DNA of 64,000 nt from Cerina sp048266425 (GCA_048266425.1 JBLWZN010000024.1:5226-69225); one strand, 5' to 3'. Counted from the first letter of the stretch, positions 32,714 to 42,621 are shown. Made by a program: numbers and translations. The notes: generated by a model not told the origin, from the letters alone.

Positions 32714-33460
32714 CTAGGTAAGCATACCCCCATCAACGTTCAATACCTGGCCAGTTATGTAAGCCGATAGATCGGATGCAAGGAACAAACAGGCATTGGC
32801 TACATCTTCTGGAGATCCGCCGCGTTTTAAGGGGATACCATCCCGCCACATTTGCACCGTTTTTTCATCGAGTTTATCGGTCATTTCCGTTTCGATAAAA
32901 CCTGGGGCGATCGCATTGCAACGTATATTGCGAGATCCAAGTTCCAGGGCCACAGATTTGGTAAACCCGATCATACCCGCTTTGGAAGCGGCATAGTTGG
33001 TCTGACCTGCATTTCCTTTTACACCTACAACACTGCTCATATTGATAATAGAACCGCTGCGCTGCTTAAGTAAGGTACGCTGTACCGCTTTGGTCATATT
33101 GAAAACGGATTTTAGGTTTATTTCGATAACGGAATCAAAGTCTTCCTCTGCCATTCTCATCAACAAATTGTCTTTTGTGATACCGGCGTTATTGATCAAA
33201 ACATCAATTCCGCCAAAATCTTGCAAAACTTGGGCAATCAACTTTTCAGAATCCTCAAAGCTGGCCGCATTGCTCTTATAGGCTTTTGCCTTCACCCCTT
33301 TGGCGGTCAATTCTTTTTCCAGTTCCAATGCCGGGGCTTCGCTGGCGCTGTAGGTAAAGGCCACATTGGCACCATGGTCTGCGAAAACCTGGGCAATGCC
33401 CCTTCCTATTCCCCTGCTTGCGCCGGTTATGATTACGTTTTTTCCTTCTAAAAGCTTCAT
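32714..33460 (-). CDS. fabG: 3-oxoacyl-ACP reductase FabG
   Basis: The 248-residue SDR has NVIITGASRGIGRGIAQVF (NADPH binding), NNAG at 90-93, Ser142/143 in IINMSSVVGVKGNAGQ, and Tyr156-x3-Lys160 in TNYAASKAGMIGFTKS. The ending ITGQVLNVDGGML is typical of FabG. It reduces 3-oxoacyl-ACP in fatty-acid synthesis. It is the nearest ketoreductase that could serve the reductase-less type III PKS cluster. It follows sucD by 149 bases. Confidence 0.93.
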   Translation of the reverse strand: MKLLEGKNVIITGASRGIGRGIAQVFADHGANVAFTYSASEAPALELEKELTAKGVKAKAYKSNAASFEDSEKLIAQVLQDFGGIDVLINNAGITKDNLLMRMAEEDFDSVIEINLKSVFNMTKAVQRTLLKQRSGSIINMSSVVGVKGNAGQTNYAASKAGMIGFTKSVALELGSRNIRCNAIAPGFIETEMTDKLDEKTVQMWRDGIPLKRGGSPEDVANACLFLASDLSAYITGQVLNVDGGMLT

Positions 33461-33609
33461 GATCTGATGGTTAATGGTTAATGGTTAATAGTTGTTGGTT
33501 TTTTGTTTGCACATTCGTACTTCGTACTTTCTTCACCGTAAATTACTAGGTAGGTACAACCATAGGCGGGGCAAGTACTTCCTTTTAAATACCATCCACC
33601 TGTCCTATC

Positions 33610-34482
33610 TTACCCCATTACTTCCTTAACTTTCAATCCTATCTGGGCCGGGGAGTCCACTACGTGAATCCCACATTCCCTCATGATTCTTTTCTTGGCC
33701 TGTGCTGTATCGTCACTACCTCCAACAATGGCTCCGGCATGCCCCATTGTCCGTCCGGCGGGCGCCGTTTCCCCGGCGATAAACCCAATAATTGGCTTTT
33801 TGCTCCCACTTTGTTTATACCATTTGGCAGCATCTGTTTCCAATTGTCCACCTATTTCCCCAATCATCACCACACATTTGGTTTCAGGGTCATTGATCAA
33901 CAACTCCACTGCTTCCTTGGTGGTTGTTCCAATAATGGGATCTCCACCAATTCCGATTGCCGTAGTGATACCCAAACCTTGACGCACCACTTGGTCCGCG
34001 GCCTCATAGGTAAGTGTGCCCGACTTGGAAACGATTCCCACATTACCTTTTTTGAACACAAATCCTGGCATAATGCCCACTTTTGCTTCTCCGGGGGTAA
34101 TAACTCCAGGGCAGTTGGGACCTATTAAGCGGCAATCCATATGCTTTATGTAATCATATGCCTTTACCATATCGGCCACGGGAATACCTTCTGTAATCGT
34201 GATAATTACCTTTATCCCAGCACTGGCGGCCTCCATAATGGCATCTGCTGCAAAAGCAGGGGGTACGAATATTATAGTTGTATCGGCTCCTACCTCTTTT
34301 ACGGCTTCTTCGACGGTATTAAATACCGGCTTTCCCAAATGTTCTTGTCCTCCTTTCCCAGGCGTAACCCCGCCCACAACATTTGTTCCGTACTCGATCA
34401 TTTGTTCGGCGTGGAAAGTTCCTTCACTACCTGTGAAGCCCTGTACAATAATTTTGGAATCCTTGTTTACTAGTACGCTCAT
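33610..34482 (-). CDS. sucD: Succinyl-CoA synthetase alpha subunit
   Basis: The 290-residue protein has the CoA-binding Rossmann part (KIIVQGFTGSEGTFHAEQMI) and GGVTPGKGGQEHLGKPVFN. GPNCPGVITPGEAKVGIMPG follows, and the phosphohistidine is in TMGHAGAIVGGSDDTAQAK. It is part of the TCA cycle and makes ATP or GTP from succinyl-CoA with SucC, whose gene is not in the window. It lies between fabG and the second lpxD-like gene, all on the minus strand. Confidence 0.95.
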   Translation of the reverse strand: MSVLVNKDSKIIVQGFTGSEGTFHAEQMIEYGTNVVGGVTPGKGGQEHLGKPVFNTVEEAVKEVGADTTIIFVPPAFAADAIMEAASAGIKVIITITEGIPVADMVKAYDYIKHMDCRLIGPNCPGVITPGEAKVGIMPGFVFKKGNVGIVSKSGTLTYEAADQVVRQGLGITTAIGIGGDPIIGTTTKEAVELLINDPETKCVVMIGEIGGQLETDAAKWYKQSGSKKPIIGFIAGETAPAGRTMGHAGAIVGGSDDTAQAKKRIMRECGIHVVDSPAQIGLKVKEVMG

Positions 34483-34689
34483 TTTTTCGTTGGGTTATTA
34501 ATTTATTCAGAGTTAGAATTCTGTAGGGACGCAATGCATTGCATCTTAATCCCATCATCATCGCTTTTCAACTGAAATTTATATTTTAATAATTCGCCTT
34601 CAACTGGCAATCCTCAATTTTCTATTGGTCTACTCTGCGTTCACAAAAATATAGGTTTGCGATCGATTTCAAAAAGAATGGCCATGCTA

Positions 34690-35622
34690 TTATTTTTCCA
34701 ATTTTTTTAAAATGAAAGGAATCTGCTTTACATATGCCATTTGCTTCAGTTTTTGACGGGATTCCTCTATAGGTGTACCGAAGTAACTTTTACCTCCTGC
34801 GACGGATTTGGTAACGCCTGTCTGGCCCATAATAACTGCCTTTTTACCAATAGTAATTCCGCTGTTGGTCCCAACCTGACCCCATAACGTGACTTCATCC
34901 TCAATGACTACACATCCAGCAATACCCGTTTGGGAGGCGATCAAGCACTTTTGTCCAATTCTAGTATCATGGCCTACATGGACCTGATTGTCCAGTTTTG
35001 TTCCCTTGCCAATAATAGTATCACCCGTAACCCCTTTATCGATGGTACACAAAGCCCCGATATCCACATTGTCCTCAATTACAACCCTACCTCCAGAAAT
35101 CAGTTTATCGAAGCCCGCCGGCCGGTTCTTATAATAAAATGCATCCGAACCAAGGACAGTACCGGCATGAATCGTTACATTATCGCCAATAACACAATTG
35201 TCATAAATGGAAACATTGGCATGGATAAGACAATTTTTACCAATGACAACGTTGTTCCCTATTACCACGTTGGGCTGTATAATGGTATCTTGACCAATTT
35301 GGGCCGACTTGGCAATAGGAACGGAGGATTTTTGAAAAGGTCTAAAAAATTGTATAAGTATGTTAAAATCGCGAAAGGGGTCGTCCGAAATCAATAGTGC
35401 CTTTCCTTTGGGGCAGGCCACATTTTTGTTGATCAGTACAACGCTGGCCTTGCAATTCAAGGCTTTGTCGTAGTACTTGGGGTGATCCACAAAGACAATA
35501 TCCCCAGTTTCGACCACATGAATCTCGTTCATACCAGTTACCGGGAAATCGTCGTTGCCAATATACTCCGTTCGGATAATTGTCGCAATTTGCTTTAAGG
35601 TATGTGGTGTCTGGAATTTCAT
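34690..35622 (-). CDS. LpxD-like acyltransferase (second copy)
   Basis: The 310-residue protein is built of left-handed beta-helix hexapeptides (IGQDTIIQPNVVIGNNVVIG, NCLIHANVSIYDNCVIGDN). The N-terminal 100-residue LpxD-type domain contains DIVFVDHPKYYDKALN. The catalytic His of LpxD is conserved in LDNQVHVGHDTRIGQ. It resembles UDP-3-O-acylglucosamine N-acyltransferase, but a canonical lpxD lies 3 kb upstream in the same cluster. This paralogue may use a different acyl chain or sugar. Its ATG shares one base with the efp stop. Confidence 0.8.
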   Translation of the reverse strand: MKFQTPHTLKQIATIIRTEYIGNDDFPVTGMNEIHVVETGDIVFVDHPKYYDKALNCKASVVLINKNVACPKGKALLISDDPFRDFNILIQFFRPFQKSSVPIAKSAQIGQDTIIQPNVVIGNNVVIGKNCLIHANVSIYDNCVIGDNVTIHAGTVLGSDAFYYKNRPAGFDKLISGGRVVIEDNVDIGALCTIDKGVTGDTIIGKGTKLDNQVHVGHDTRIGQKCLIASQTGIAGCVVIEDEVTLWGQVGTNSGITIGKKAVIMGQTGVTKSVAGGKSYFGTPIEESRQKLKQMAYVKQIPFILKKLEK

Positions 35623-36185
35623 TACTTCACCCGTTCCATGTAATTTCCTTTTTCGGTATCGATCCTGATCTTATCCCCTTCGTTTATAAAAAGAGGTACG
35701 TTTACCCTTGCCCCCGTTTCCACTGTCGCTGGTTTGGTGGCATTGGTCGCGGTATTCCCCTTTACGCCAGGCTCGGCATGGGTAACTTCCAGGATAACAC
35801 TTGCGGGCATTTCTACAGAAAGTGGCATACTATCCTCCGTATTGAATAAAATAGTGACCACTTCCCCTTCTTTTAATAACCCAGGGGCATCCAACACTTC
35901 TTCCAGAAGTGTAATTTGGTTGTAATCGTCCGTGTTCATAAAATGATAAGTCTCCCCCTCTGCATACAAAAATTGATACGTACGGGTTTCAACGCGGACG
36001 TCCTCTATTTTATGACCAGCGGAAAAGGTATTGTCCAGCACTTTTCCGGTTGTAACGCTTTTAAGTTTTGTCCGCACAAAAGCTGGTCCCTTTCCTGGTT
36101 TTACGTGTAAAAACTCTATAATTTTATAAATGTCATTATTGTACCTAATGCACAATCCTTTTCTTATATCCGACGTTGATGCCAT
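35622..36185 (-). CDS. efp: Elongation factor P
   Basis: The 187-residue three-domain protein contains HVKPGKGPAFVRTKLKSVTT. In this loop Lys at PGKG is the position that is modified in other EF-Ps. Further matches are YLYAEGETYHFMNTDDYNQ-type YQFLYAEGETYHFMNTDDY and the C-terminal GARVNVPLFINEGDKIRIDT. It relieves ribosome stalling at proline runs. It sits inside the lpx cluster, a common Bacteroidota arrangement, coupled to the second lpxD-like gene by a TAATG overlap. Confidence 0.95.
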   Translation of the reverse strand: MASTSDIRKGLCIRYNNDIYKIIEFLHVKPGKGPAFVRTKLKSVTTGKVLDNTFSAGHKIEDVRVETRTYQFLYAEGETYHFMNTDDYNQITLLEEVLDAPGLLKEGEVVTILFNTEDSMPLSVEMPASVILEVTHAEPGVKGNTATNATKPATVETGARVNVPLFINEGDKIRIDTEKGNYMERVK

Positions 36186-36237
36186 TTTATTGCTTTTTGA
36201 TTGTAGTTGATGGTTATTGGTATTTAATTAGGAAGTA

Positions 36238-37023
36238 CTAATTCGCACTAAAATATCCTTTCATGATCCCCCTTTGGGAGTCACGTATAAATTGTAAAAT
36301 CTCGTCCCTTTCAGGAGTTGCCTCCATTTCGGCCTCAATAATTTGGACCGCTTGGGTGTTATTATAGTGTTTTTGATACAGGATTCTATAAATATTTTGG
36401 ATATCCCTAATTTTTTCGGAAGTAAATCCCCTTCGCCTTAGTCCCACAGAATTGATTCCCACGTAGGACAAAGGTTCCCTGGCAGCCTTAACATACGGGG
36501 GTACATCCTTACGCACCAATGACCCACCGGTTACAAAAGCGTGGTTCCCAATGGATACAAATTGATGGACGGCCACCAAGCCGGCAAGGATTACGTTTTC
36601 CCCGATGGTTACATGGCCGGCCAAGGTAGAATTATTTGAAAAGATACAATTGTTCCCAACGATGCAATCATGTGCTATGTGGCAATAGGCCATGATAAGG
36701 CAATTCTTTCCAATCACCGTTTTCATCCTATCGGAAGTGCCCTTATGGATCGTGGCGCATTCCCTTATGGTGGTATTGTTGCCAATTTCAACTGTAGTCT
36801 CCTCCCCATTATACTTTAAATCCTGGGGGGGAGCGGAAATTACCGCGCCGGGAAAAATATTGCAGTTCTTACCGATCCTGGCCCCTTCCATGATGGTGAC
36901 ATTGGATCCTATCCAGGTACCCTCGCCGATCACAACATTATTATGAATAGTAGTAAATGGGTCTACCACCACGTTTTTTGCAATTTTAGCTCCGGGGTGT
37001 ATATACGCCAAAGGTTGGTTCAT
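36238..37023 (-). CDS. lpxA: UDP-N-acetylglucosamine 3-O-acyltransferase
   Basis: The 261-residue hexapeptide-repeat protein has the LpxA start LAYIHPGAKIAKNVVVDPF, the catalytic His118 in AYCHIAHDCIVG, GHVTIGENVILAGLVAVHQF and NSVGLRRRGFTSEKIRDIQ, the LpxA C-terminal helical part. It carries out the first step of lipid A synthesis. It starts 1 base after the lpxC-fabZ stop, so the two are coupled. Confidence 0.95.
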   Translation of the reverse strand: MNQPLAYIHPGAKIAKNVVVDPFTTIHNNVVIGEGTWIGSNVTIMEGARIGKNCNIFPGAVISAPPQDLKYNGEETTVEIGNNTTIRECATIHKGTSDRMKTVIGKNCLIMAYCHIAHDCIVGNNCIFSNNSTLAGHVTIGENVILAGLVAVHQFVSIGNHAFVTGGSLVRKDVPPYVKAAREPLSYVGINSVGLRRRGFTSEKIRDIQNIYRILYQKHYNNTQAVQIIEAEMEATPERDEILQFIRDSQRGIMKGYFSAN

Positions 37024-37024
37024 T

Positions 37025-38425
37025 CTATTTCTTTTTAACGATTTGGGCCATCATTTCCGCTTCACAAACCAGTTTGTCGTTGGCGTATGCATAGGCCTGC
37101 ATATGGCAAATGCCCCTTCTGATAGGGGATATTAGGCTACAATGAAAAATTAGGGTGTCCCCTGGCAAAACTTTTTGTTTGAATTTTACGTTATCTATCT
37201 TCATAAAAAGAGTGAGATAATTTTCCGGATCGGGAACCGTGCTCAGCACTAAAATCCCACCGGTCTGGGCCATAGCTTCAACTTGAAGCACTCCTGGCAT
37301 AACCGGTGCTCCTGGGAAATGGCCCACAAAAAAAGGCTCGTTCATGGTGACATTTTTCATGCCCACAACGTGGCTATCGGAAAGCTCCAAGATCCTATCG
37401 ATCAATAAAAATGGAGGTCTGTGGGGTAGCATGGCCATGATTTGATGTATATCCATCAACGGAGTGGCGCTCAAATCATATTTTGGAACGTTATTTCGTT
37501 TTTCCATTTTAATAATTTTTGCCAATTTCTTGGCAAATTGCGTATTCACATAATGGCCTGGTTTATTGGCTATTACCTTACCCCGAATTCTGGTTCCAGC
37601 AAGGGCCAGGTCTCCAATAACGTCCAACAACTTATGCCGGGCCGCTTCGTTGGGCTGGTGCAGGGTTAGGTTGTCCAGTATCCCATTGGGTTTTACAGAA
37701 ATCTTTTTCTTATGAAAAACCTGCTCTAGCTTTTTCATGGTAGCCTCGGAAATTTCCTTGTCTACATACACGATGGCATTGTTAAGATCACCTCCCTTAA
37801 TAAGGCCATTATCCAAAAGGGCCTCCAGTTCATGTAAAAAACTAAACGTCCTGGCATTTGCAATTTCTTCCTTAAAATCGGAAATACGGTCCAAGGTGGC
37901 ATTTTGGGTTCCTAACACCTTGGTCCCGAAATCTACCATTGTGGTTATTTGGTATTCATCCGCAGGAATAATGGTAATCTCACTTCCAGAGTTCTCATCT
38001 TTATAGGAAATGACATCTTTGACTATAAATTCTTCCCTATCTGCGTTTTGTTCTACAATCCCGGCTTCCTCCAATGCCTTAACAAAGAATTTGGACGAAC
38101 CATCCATAATGGGCGGTTCTGGAGAATTAAGCTCTATAAGAACGTTGTCTATTTCCAAACCGACCAGGGCGGCCAGAACATGTTCAGAGGTTTGGATTTT
38201 TACCCCCCGTTTCTCCAAATTGGTGCCACGCTGGGTATTTATTACGTAATTGGCATCGGCTTCAATGATAGGTTCTCCCTCCAGATCTACCCGTTTAAAG
38301 GCATAGCCGTGGTTTTCAGGGGCCGGAAGGAATTTCATGATCACATTTTCCCCGGTATGAAGGCCAACGCCCGAAAGCGTCACTTCTTTGCCAATAGTCC
38401 GTTGTTTTGTATTCGTGTTACTCAC
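37025..38425 (-). CDS. lpxC-fabZ: Fused LpxC deacetylase and FabZ dehydratase
   Basis: The 466-residue fusion is typical of Bacteroidota. The LpxC part is about 1-310, with GVGLHTGENVIMKFLPA, zinc ligands His82 in TSEHVLAALVGL, and His264 and Asp268 in RHKLLDVIGDLALAG. The FabZ part is about 320-466, with IMAMLPHRPPFLLIDR and the catalytic pair His369 in VGHFPGAPVMPG and Glu383 in VEAMAQTGG. It supplies the committed lipid A step and 3-hydroxyacyl-ACP dehydration in one protein. It overlaps lpxD by 8 bases. Confidence 0.95.
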   Translation of the reverse strand: MSNTNTKQRTIGKEVTLSGVGLHTGENVIMKFLPAPENHGYAFKRVDLEGEPIIEADANYVINTQRGTNLEKRGVKIQTSEHVLAALVGLEIDNVLIELNSPEPPIMDGSSKFFVKALEEAGIVEQNADREEFIVKDVISYKDENSGSEITIIPADEYQITTMVDFGTKVLGTQNATLDRISDFKEEIANARTFSFLHELEALLDNGLIKGGDLNNAIVYVDKEISEATMKKLEQVFHKKKISVKPNGILDNLTLHQPNEAARHKLLDVIGDLALAGTRIRGKVIANKPGHYVNTQFAKKLAKIIKMEKRNNVPKYDLSATPLMDIHQIMAMLPHRPPFLLIDRILELSDSHVVGMKNVTMNEPFFVGHFPGAPVMPGVLQVEAMAQTGGILVLSTVPDPENYLTLFMKIDNVKFKQKVLPGDTLIFHCSLISPIRRGICHMQAYAYANDKLVCEAEMMAQIVKKK

Positions 38426-39449
38426 CTGCTAACGTTTTATCAATTTCGTCAATTCTGTTTACAATTTTGCCCAAATTTTTAAAATGCACATAGGATTTGT
38501 TGTAATCGGAATAGTTATAGGCGGGAGATCCCTGAAGTACCTCATCATCCTTCACATTGCGTCCAATTCCCGATTGTGCTTGAATCCTTACCCTATTTCC
38601 GATACTTATATGACCCACTATTCCTACCTGCCCTCCGATCATACAGTGTTTCCCGATTTTGGTAGAGCCGGCAATGCCTGTTTGGGCAGCGATTACCGTA
38701 TGCTCACCTATTTCAACGTTATGGGCAATTTGTATTTGATTGTCTAATTTTACTCCCTTTCTTAATATGGTAGAGCCCAAGGTTGCACGATCTATTGTGG
38801 TTCCGGCTCCAATATCCACATTATCCTCCAGGATTACATTTCCTGTTTGTGGCACCTTGCTAAATCCACCTTCCTCATTTGGCGCAAATCCAAAACCATC
38901 GGCCCCGATGATCACCCCACTGTTAATAACACAATGATTACCGATTACACTCTCTGAATAGATCTTTGCACCAGCAAAAATGATCACATTATTCCCTATG
39001 ACTACATTGTCACCAATATAAACGTTGGGATAGATCTTTACGTGTTCCCCTATCTTTACATTATTGCCCAAATAGGAAAATGCTCCCAAATATAGCCCAA
39101 TTCCGTAGGTAGCGGTCTCCGACATAAAAACAGGGTTCTCAATGCCCTGCTTATCGCTCTTTACCTGATTGTAATACTCCAAAAGCTTAGAAAAGGATTT
39201 ATAGGCATCATCCACTTTAATAAGGGTGGTCGCCAATACTTGCTCAGGAACAAAATCCCTATTTACAATGGTTACGGAAGCTTTTGTGGTATAAATAAAA
39301 GAAGTGTATTTGGGATTTGCCAAGAACGTCAGCGATCCTTTTTCCCCTTCCTCAATTTTGGTGAGTTTATGCACGGCGATTTCCGGGTTGCCATCAACCT
39401 CACCTTCCAAAATACCTGCCAATTGACCCGCCGTAAATTTCATGGTCAC
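38418..39449 (-). CDS. lpxD: UDP-3-O-acylglucosamine N-acyltransferase
   Basis: The 343-residue protein has the LpxD N-terminal uridine-binding domain (SLTFLANPKYTSFIYTTKAS) and long hexapeptide repeats. The catalytic His243 is in DNQIQIAHNVEIGEH, and the helical C-terminus is FKNLGKIVNRIDEIDK. It carries out the third step of lipid A synthesis. It is the first gene of the lpx cluster after the HD hydrolase. The ATG at 39443 is an alternative start. Confidence 0.95.
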   Translation of the reverse strand: MTMKFTAGQLAGILEGEVDGNPEIAVHKLTKIEEGEKGSLTFLANPKYTSFIYTTKASVTIVNRDFVPEQVLATTLIKVDDAYKSFSKLLEYYNQVKSDKQGIENPVFMSETATYGIGLYLGAFSYLGNNVKIGEHVKIYPNVYIGDNVVIGNNVIIFAGAKIYSESVIGNHCVINSGVIIGADGFGFAPNEEGGFSKVPQTGNVILEDNVDIGAGTTIDRATLGSTILRKGVKLDNQIQIAHNVEIGEHTVIAAQTGIAGSTKIGKHCMIGGQVGIVGHISIGNRVRIQAQSGIGRNVKDDEVLQGSPAYNYSDYNKSYVHFKNLGKIVNRIDEIDKTLAGE

Positions 39450-39609
39450 AAAAGTAAGAAAAATTGGTTTATAGTTTATTTTTTAGTTGATGGTTGGTAC
39501 TTGATGGCCTAAAAAACACTGCACTAAACCTAAAAACAATAATTAAATCGTTCTTCCGTGTAATTTTACCCTTAACAATTTATATACTTTTCAAATTTTA
39601 ACTTGAGTT

Positions 39610-40875
39610 TCAATAGGTGCTTTCCTTAGGATAGCACATATAGTATTTGATAACCGTTTTTGAAAGTGCTTTTAAATTGAGTTGATCTGACGCCTTGGCT
39701 ACATCCGTGATTTTTCCGTTTCTTCTCAGGATATTGATGTTCTGATGCTTCTGATCATAAGCCTGGTTTGTAATCTTATTCGAAAAGACAAAGTAAGAAG
39801 CCTCTATATCTGTTAAGTGGTGTTTGTTTTTGAAAAGGTCAAAATGCTTTTGCAACCTATCCTTATCTATTGGTTTATTTTTCATTTTGGTCTTAAGCAA
39901 CCTTCTGTTGATCAACATTTGGCAGAGTCTGGATAGAACAAAGTCCGGATTTTCTTGCCATAGTTTAATGGCGGCCAGGATATCTATATCGTCCAATTGG
40001 GCAAAAAGCACTAAAGTGTGTTCATCAAATTTATTCTTATCCACCTTATTTTCCATAAAATGGAGCAATGCTTTGCTGGCATGCAAGGATTTTCCCATGG
40101 CAATGAGTTCTTTCGCACGCTGCAAGATCTTTATCAATAACTGCTCTGCCACCAGGCTGGTTTTGTGCAAATAAACTTGCCAATACATAAACCTCCGGGC
40201 CATTAAAAATTTTTCTACCGAATAGATGCCCTTTTCCTCAACCACCAACTCACCATCAACGACATTCAACATGGTGATCAGACGTTCGGAATTTATATTT
40301 CCTTCGGCAACCCCGGTATAAAAACTATCCCGCTTAAGATAGTCCATTCGGTCCATATCCAGCTGGCTCGACACCAACTGGTTTAAAAATTTTTTAGGAT
40401 ATTCGGCTTTGAAAATTGCTATTGCGGTAGATAAGGCCCCATTAAACTTATCGTTCAGTGCTTCCATAAAAAGCAGGGAAATGTACTCGTGGTCTACCCC
40501 ATCTACCAAACTATGCTCCATCGCGTGCGAAAAGGGTCCGTGGCCGATATCGTGCAACAAAATGGCACATAATAGTCCCTGCTCCTCCTCGGCAGATATG
40601 TCCACCCCCTTATAACGAAGTACTTGTATAGCCTGCTGCATTAAATGCATACATCCCAATGCATGGTGAAAGCGCGTGTGGTGCGCCCCTGGATAGACCA
40701 AATACGAGAGGCCCATCTGGGAGATTCTTCTCAGCCTTTGAAAATAGGGATCGGCAATAAGATTAAATATTAACGTATTTGGAATCCCTATAAATCCGTA
40801 AATTGGGTCGTTGAAAATTTTAAGTTTGTTCAATTTTGTCAAAATGCATTGGCTTTCATGAGGCAATGTAGTCAA
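39610..40875 (-). CDS. HD-domain phosphohydrolase (dGTPase/SAMHD1-like)
   Basis: The 421-residue protein has the HD metal-binding pattern: HTRFHHALGCMHLMQQAI (first His), AILLHDIGHGPFSHAMEH (HD pair and downstream His) and SQLDMDRMDYLKRDSFYTG (last Asp and the D-R-x-D-Y-L-x-R-D motif of dNTP triphosphohydrolases). The C-terminal half is helical. It probably hydrolyses nucleotides; the substrate is unknown. It is divergent from porX. A TAATTTTG -7-like box lies at 40906-40913 on the minus strand. Confidence 0.88.
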   Translation of the reverse strand: MTTLPHESQCILTKLNKLKIFNDPIYGFIGIPNTLIFNLIADPYFQRLRRISQMGLSYLVYPGAHHTRFHHALGCMHLMQQAIQVLRYKGVDISAEEEQGLLCAILLHDIGHGPFSHAMEHSLVDGVDHEYISLLFMEALNDKFNGALSTAIAIFKAEYPKKFLNQLVSSQLDMDRMDYLKRDSFYTGVAEGNINSERLITMLNVVDGELVVEEKGIYSVEKFLMARRFMYWQVYLHKTSLVAEQLLIKILQRAKELIAMGKSLHASKALLHFMENKVDKNKFDEHTLVLFAQLDDIDILAAIKLWQENPDFVLSRLCQMLINRRLLKTKMKNKPIDKDRLQKHFDLFKNKHHLTDIEASYFVFSNKITNQAYDQKHQNINILRRNGKITDVAKASDQLNLKALSKTVIKYYMCYPKESTY

Positions 40876-41076
40876 GCTTTTAAAAAAAACACATGTACCT
40901 TAGCGCAAAATTAACTTATTTTGACGTTTCTCGGTTTGCCGGGTACACAAGCGATTAAAAAATTGAAAAGGTTGAATTGGGAACTTGGAATAAAGTACCT
41001 CGGTATTTTCACGGTATAAAGTGATGATCCCCTTTTCCATTGTTAATTGCCAAAAATTAAATCTAGAATAGTTTGT

Positions 41077-42621
41077 ATGAACAAAATAACCATTTTATGG
41101 GTAGATGATGAAATTGATCTATTGAAACCGCACATTATCTTTCTGGAAAGCAAGGGTTATCAGGTAATAACCTGTAAAAGTGGGCGCGAGGCTTTGGAAG
41201 AATTGCCCAAATCCCGTTTGGATATTGTTTTTTTGGATGAAAATATGCCCGGGATTTCCGGTCTGGAAACCTTGACCGAAATAAAATCCATGGATGCTTC
41301 CCTCCCTGTAGTGATGATAACCAAGAGCGAAGAGGAAATGATCATGGAAGAGGCTATTGGTTCCAAGATAGCGGATTATTTGATAAAACCGGTCAACCCT
41401 AACCAAATATTGTTATCCCTCAAGAAAAACTTGGACCATTCCCGTCTGGTTTCCGAAAAAACCACTGCGAACTATCAACAGGAATTTCGAAAAATTGCGA
41501 TGGACCTCTCTATGGTAAACGATTACGAGGGATGGGCAGAGTTATACAAGAAATTGATTTACTGGGAACTGCGTTTGGAGGAAATTGAGGATTCCGCCAT
41601 GTTCGAAATCCTCGAATCACAAAAAACGGAAGCGAATTTGCAATTTGGCAAATTTGTCGACAAACACTACAAAAATTGGTTTCGCCCAAACGAAGGTCCT
41701 GTAATGTCCCATACCCTATTTAGGGAATTGGTGCAGCCAGAAATAAAAAATAGCAAAACCCTAATGGTGGTTATCGACAATCTAAGGTACGACCAATGGT
41801 TGGCCTTCGAGGACACCTTTGCCCCATTTTATCGAAAAACAAAGGAAGTACCATATTACAGTATTCTACCAACTGCAACGCAATACGCCCGAAATGCTAT
41901 TTTTTCTGGATTGATGCCATTGGATATGTCGAAGAAATATCCGAAATGGTGGAAAAATGACAATGAGGAAGGTGGTAAAAACCTTTTTGAGGCCGAATTT
42001 TTGGGGGAACAACTAAAGCGATTAGGGCTCAATTTAAAATGGGAGTACCACAAGATAAGTAGTTTAAAACAAGGGAAACAACTTTCCCAAAATTTTAAGT
42101 CCCAAAAGGACAATGACCTTACCGTGATCGTCTATAATTTTGTGGATATGCTCTCCCATTCCAAGACCGAAATGGAGGTCATAAAAGAGTTGGCATCCAA
42201 CGATAAGGCCTATAGGTCCCTTGCCCAGAGTTGGTTCAAGAATTCGCCTTTGCTCGAAATCATACAGCAGGCACAGGCCATGGGACTAAAATTGATCGTT
42301 ACCACCGATCATGGCACCATCAACGTAAAACAGCCTTCCAAGGTGGTTGGCGACAAGGAAACCAGCCTTAATTTAAGATACAAGACGGGCCGCAGCCTTA
42401 CCTACGAGGAAAAGGAGGTATTGGAGGCCAAAGACCCTAGCACGATACATTTGCCTTCTATAAATATGAGCAGTTCCTTTATTTTCGCAAAGAATGACCT
42501 GTTTTTTGCCTACCCTAATAATTTCAATCATTATGTGAGCTATTACCGAAATACCTACCAACACGGTGGTGTTTCCCTGGAAGAGATGATCATTCCCTTT
42601 GTGGTGATGGAGGCCAAATAA
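41077..42621 (+). CDS. porX: PorX: response regulator with alkaline-phosphatase-like domain
   Basis: The 514-residue protein, from ATG 41077 (MNKITILWVDDEIDLLKP), is preferred to the longer frame at 41047 because it matches the receiver-domain start. The receiver domain (1-120) has Asp10/Asp11 and the phospho-acceptor Asp54 in DIVFLDENMPGISG. The C-terminal domain is alkaline-phosphatase-like: LMVVIDNLRYDQW, LPTATQYARNAIFSG with the candidate nucleophile Thr, and VTTDHGTINV. PorX with the sensor PorY and sigma factor SigP controls type IX secretion genes in Porphyromonas gingivalis. No T9SS structural gene is in the window. It sits 11 bases before tsaE. Confidence 0.92.
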   Translation: MNKITILWVDDEIDLLKPHIIFLESKGYQVITCKSGREALEELPKSRLDIVFLDENMPGISGLETLTEIKSMDASLPVVMITKSEEEMIMEEAIGSKIADYLIKPVNPNQILLSLKKNLDHSRLVSEKTTANYQQEFRKIAMDLSMVNDYEGWAELYKKLIYWELRLEEIEDSAMFEILESQKTEANLQFGKFVDKHYKNWFRPNEGPVMSHTLFRELVQPEIKNSKTLMVVIDNLRYDQWLAFEDTFAPFYRKTKEVPYYSILPTATQYARNAIFSGLMPLDMSKKYPKWWKNDNEEGGKNLFEAEFLGEQLKRLGLNLKWEYHKISSLKQGKQLSQNFKSQKDNDLTVIVYNFVDMLSHSKTEMEVIKELASNDKAYRSLAQSWFKNSPLLEIIQQAQAMGLKLIVTTDHGTINVKQPSKVVGDKETSLNLRYKTGRSLTYEEKEVLEAKDPSTIHLPSINMSSSFIFAKNDLFFAYPNNFNHYVSYYRNTYQHGGVSLEEMIIPFVVMEAK

